Origin: Gammaproteobacteria bacterium | GTDB taxonomy: Bacteria; Pseudomonadota; Gammaproteobacteria; JACKNK01 | Length of the DNA: 64,000 bases | NCBI GenBank assembly: GCA_024234895.1 | Contig: JACKNJ010000003.1 | Coordinates: 1 to 64,000 of the forward strand | Reading direction: 5' to 3' | Shown here: in pieces, positions 63,884 through 64,000 of the stretch | How the letters are laid out: each line of letters opens with the position of its first letter | Numbering within the stretch: position 1 is the first letter of the stretch | Program-made: the position numbers and the translations under genes | Notes under the pieces: model-generated | Told to the model about the DNA's origin: nothing | Database searches by the model: none | The model's input: the letters and a program-made list of their open reading frames with translations, nothing else

Positions 63884-64000
63884 ATGGCCGAGTCCACCTC
63901 TCCGCGTCCCGCCATGCCCAGCCTGGCCGAGGCCTTTCCGTACTGGCTGAAGCTCGGCTTCATCTCCTTCGGCGGGCCCGCCGGGCAGATCGCGATGATG
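63884..64000 (+). CDS. chrA: Chromate transporter (5' end only)
   Basis: The first 39 residues are in the window; the gene runs off its end. PYWLKLGFISFGGPAGQIA is the start of the CHR domain typical of ChrA chromate efflux proteins of the inner membrane. The start is the ATG at 63884. It is divergent from cytochrome copy 2. Confidence 0.9.
   Translation, partial: MAESTSPRPAMPSLAEAFPYWLKLGFISFGGPAGQIAMM

Overview
This is a 64 kb, G+C-rich chromosomal window from a gammaproteobacterium. The strongest taxonomic evidence is gene order. The run leuD-leuB-asd-usg-fimV-truA-trpF-trpB-trpA-accD-folC-dedD-cvpA-purF (25.6-41.2 kb) is the Pseudomonas/Chromatiales-type version of the usg-truA-accD-folC-dedD-cvpA-purF neighbourhood known from enterics. 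groESL carries both a sigma-32-like promoter and a CIRCE operator, which is found in several non-enteric gammaproteobacteria. I would place the organism near Xanthomonadales or Chromatiales, but cannot name a genus. No rRNA, tRNA, CRISPR array, transposase or phage gene was seen.

Layout. 0-8.2 kb: palindromic repeats, an SCP2-like protein, secreted proteins, an FKBP-type isomerase, a membrane-anchored nuclease and glycogen phosphorylase. 8.2-13 kb: a minus-strand run with a lipoprotein, a BASS transporter, a Rieske protein, dCTP deaminase, a PfkB sugar kinase and a metallophosphoesterase. 13-15.4 kb: two tandem paralogous secreted proteins with PEP-CTERM-like anchors. 15.8-19 kb: a GAF sensor and the methionine-salvage genes mtnB-mtnD-mtnC. 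19-25.4 kb: lipA, lipB, a DUF493 protein, a D,D-carboxypeptidase, Rep helicase and a DUF1835 protein. 25.5-41.2 kb: the conserved biosynthetic run for leucine, lysine/threonine, tryptophan, fatty acids, folate and purines. 41.2-48 kb: a YHYH protein, mobA/mobB, an SDR oxidoreductase, arfB, groES-groEL and a toxin-antitoxin pair. 48-53 kb: a glycosidase-like secreted protein and five consecutive short PEP-CTERM-like proteins. 53.5-58 kb: cytochrome c4, rpsT, a PagL-like outer membrane protein, a DUF4139 protein and a TlpA-type thioredoxin. 58-63.6 kb: a redox island with two paralogous five-heme cytochromes around a rhodanese-like protein and a dihaem peroxidase. The window ends in the start of a chromate transporter.

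The most interesting signals are regulatory and evolutionary. Both five-haem cytochrome genes have a perfect sigma-54 (-24/-12) promoter with the same IHF-like site next to it, and one also has a perfect NtrC-type palindrome upstream. Weaker sigma-54 candidates precede the lipoprotein, a PEP-CTERM paralog and possibly the five-gene PEP-CTERM cluster. The last 33 codons of a third cytochrome copy survive as a remnant that breaks exactly at a GTAGGAGCGG sequence shared with a REP palindrome. The toxin-antitoxin pair lies between two copies of the groEL 3' end plus terminator. REP palindromes supply the TAG stop codon of at least three genes (lipB, mobB, arfB). A second type of inverted repeat sits on both sides of leuB.
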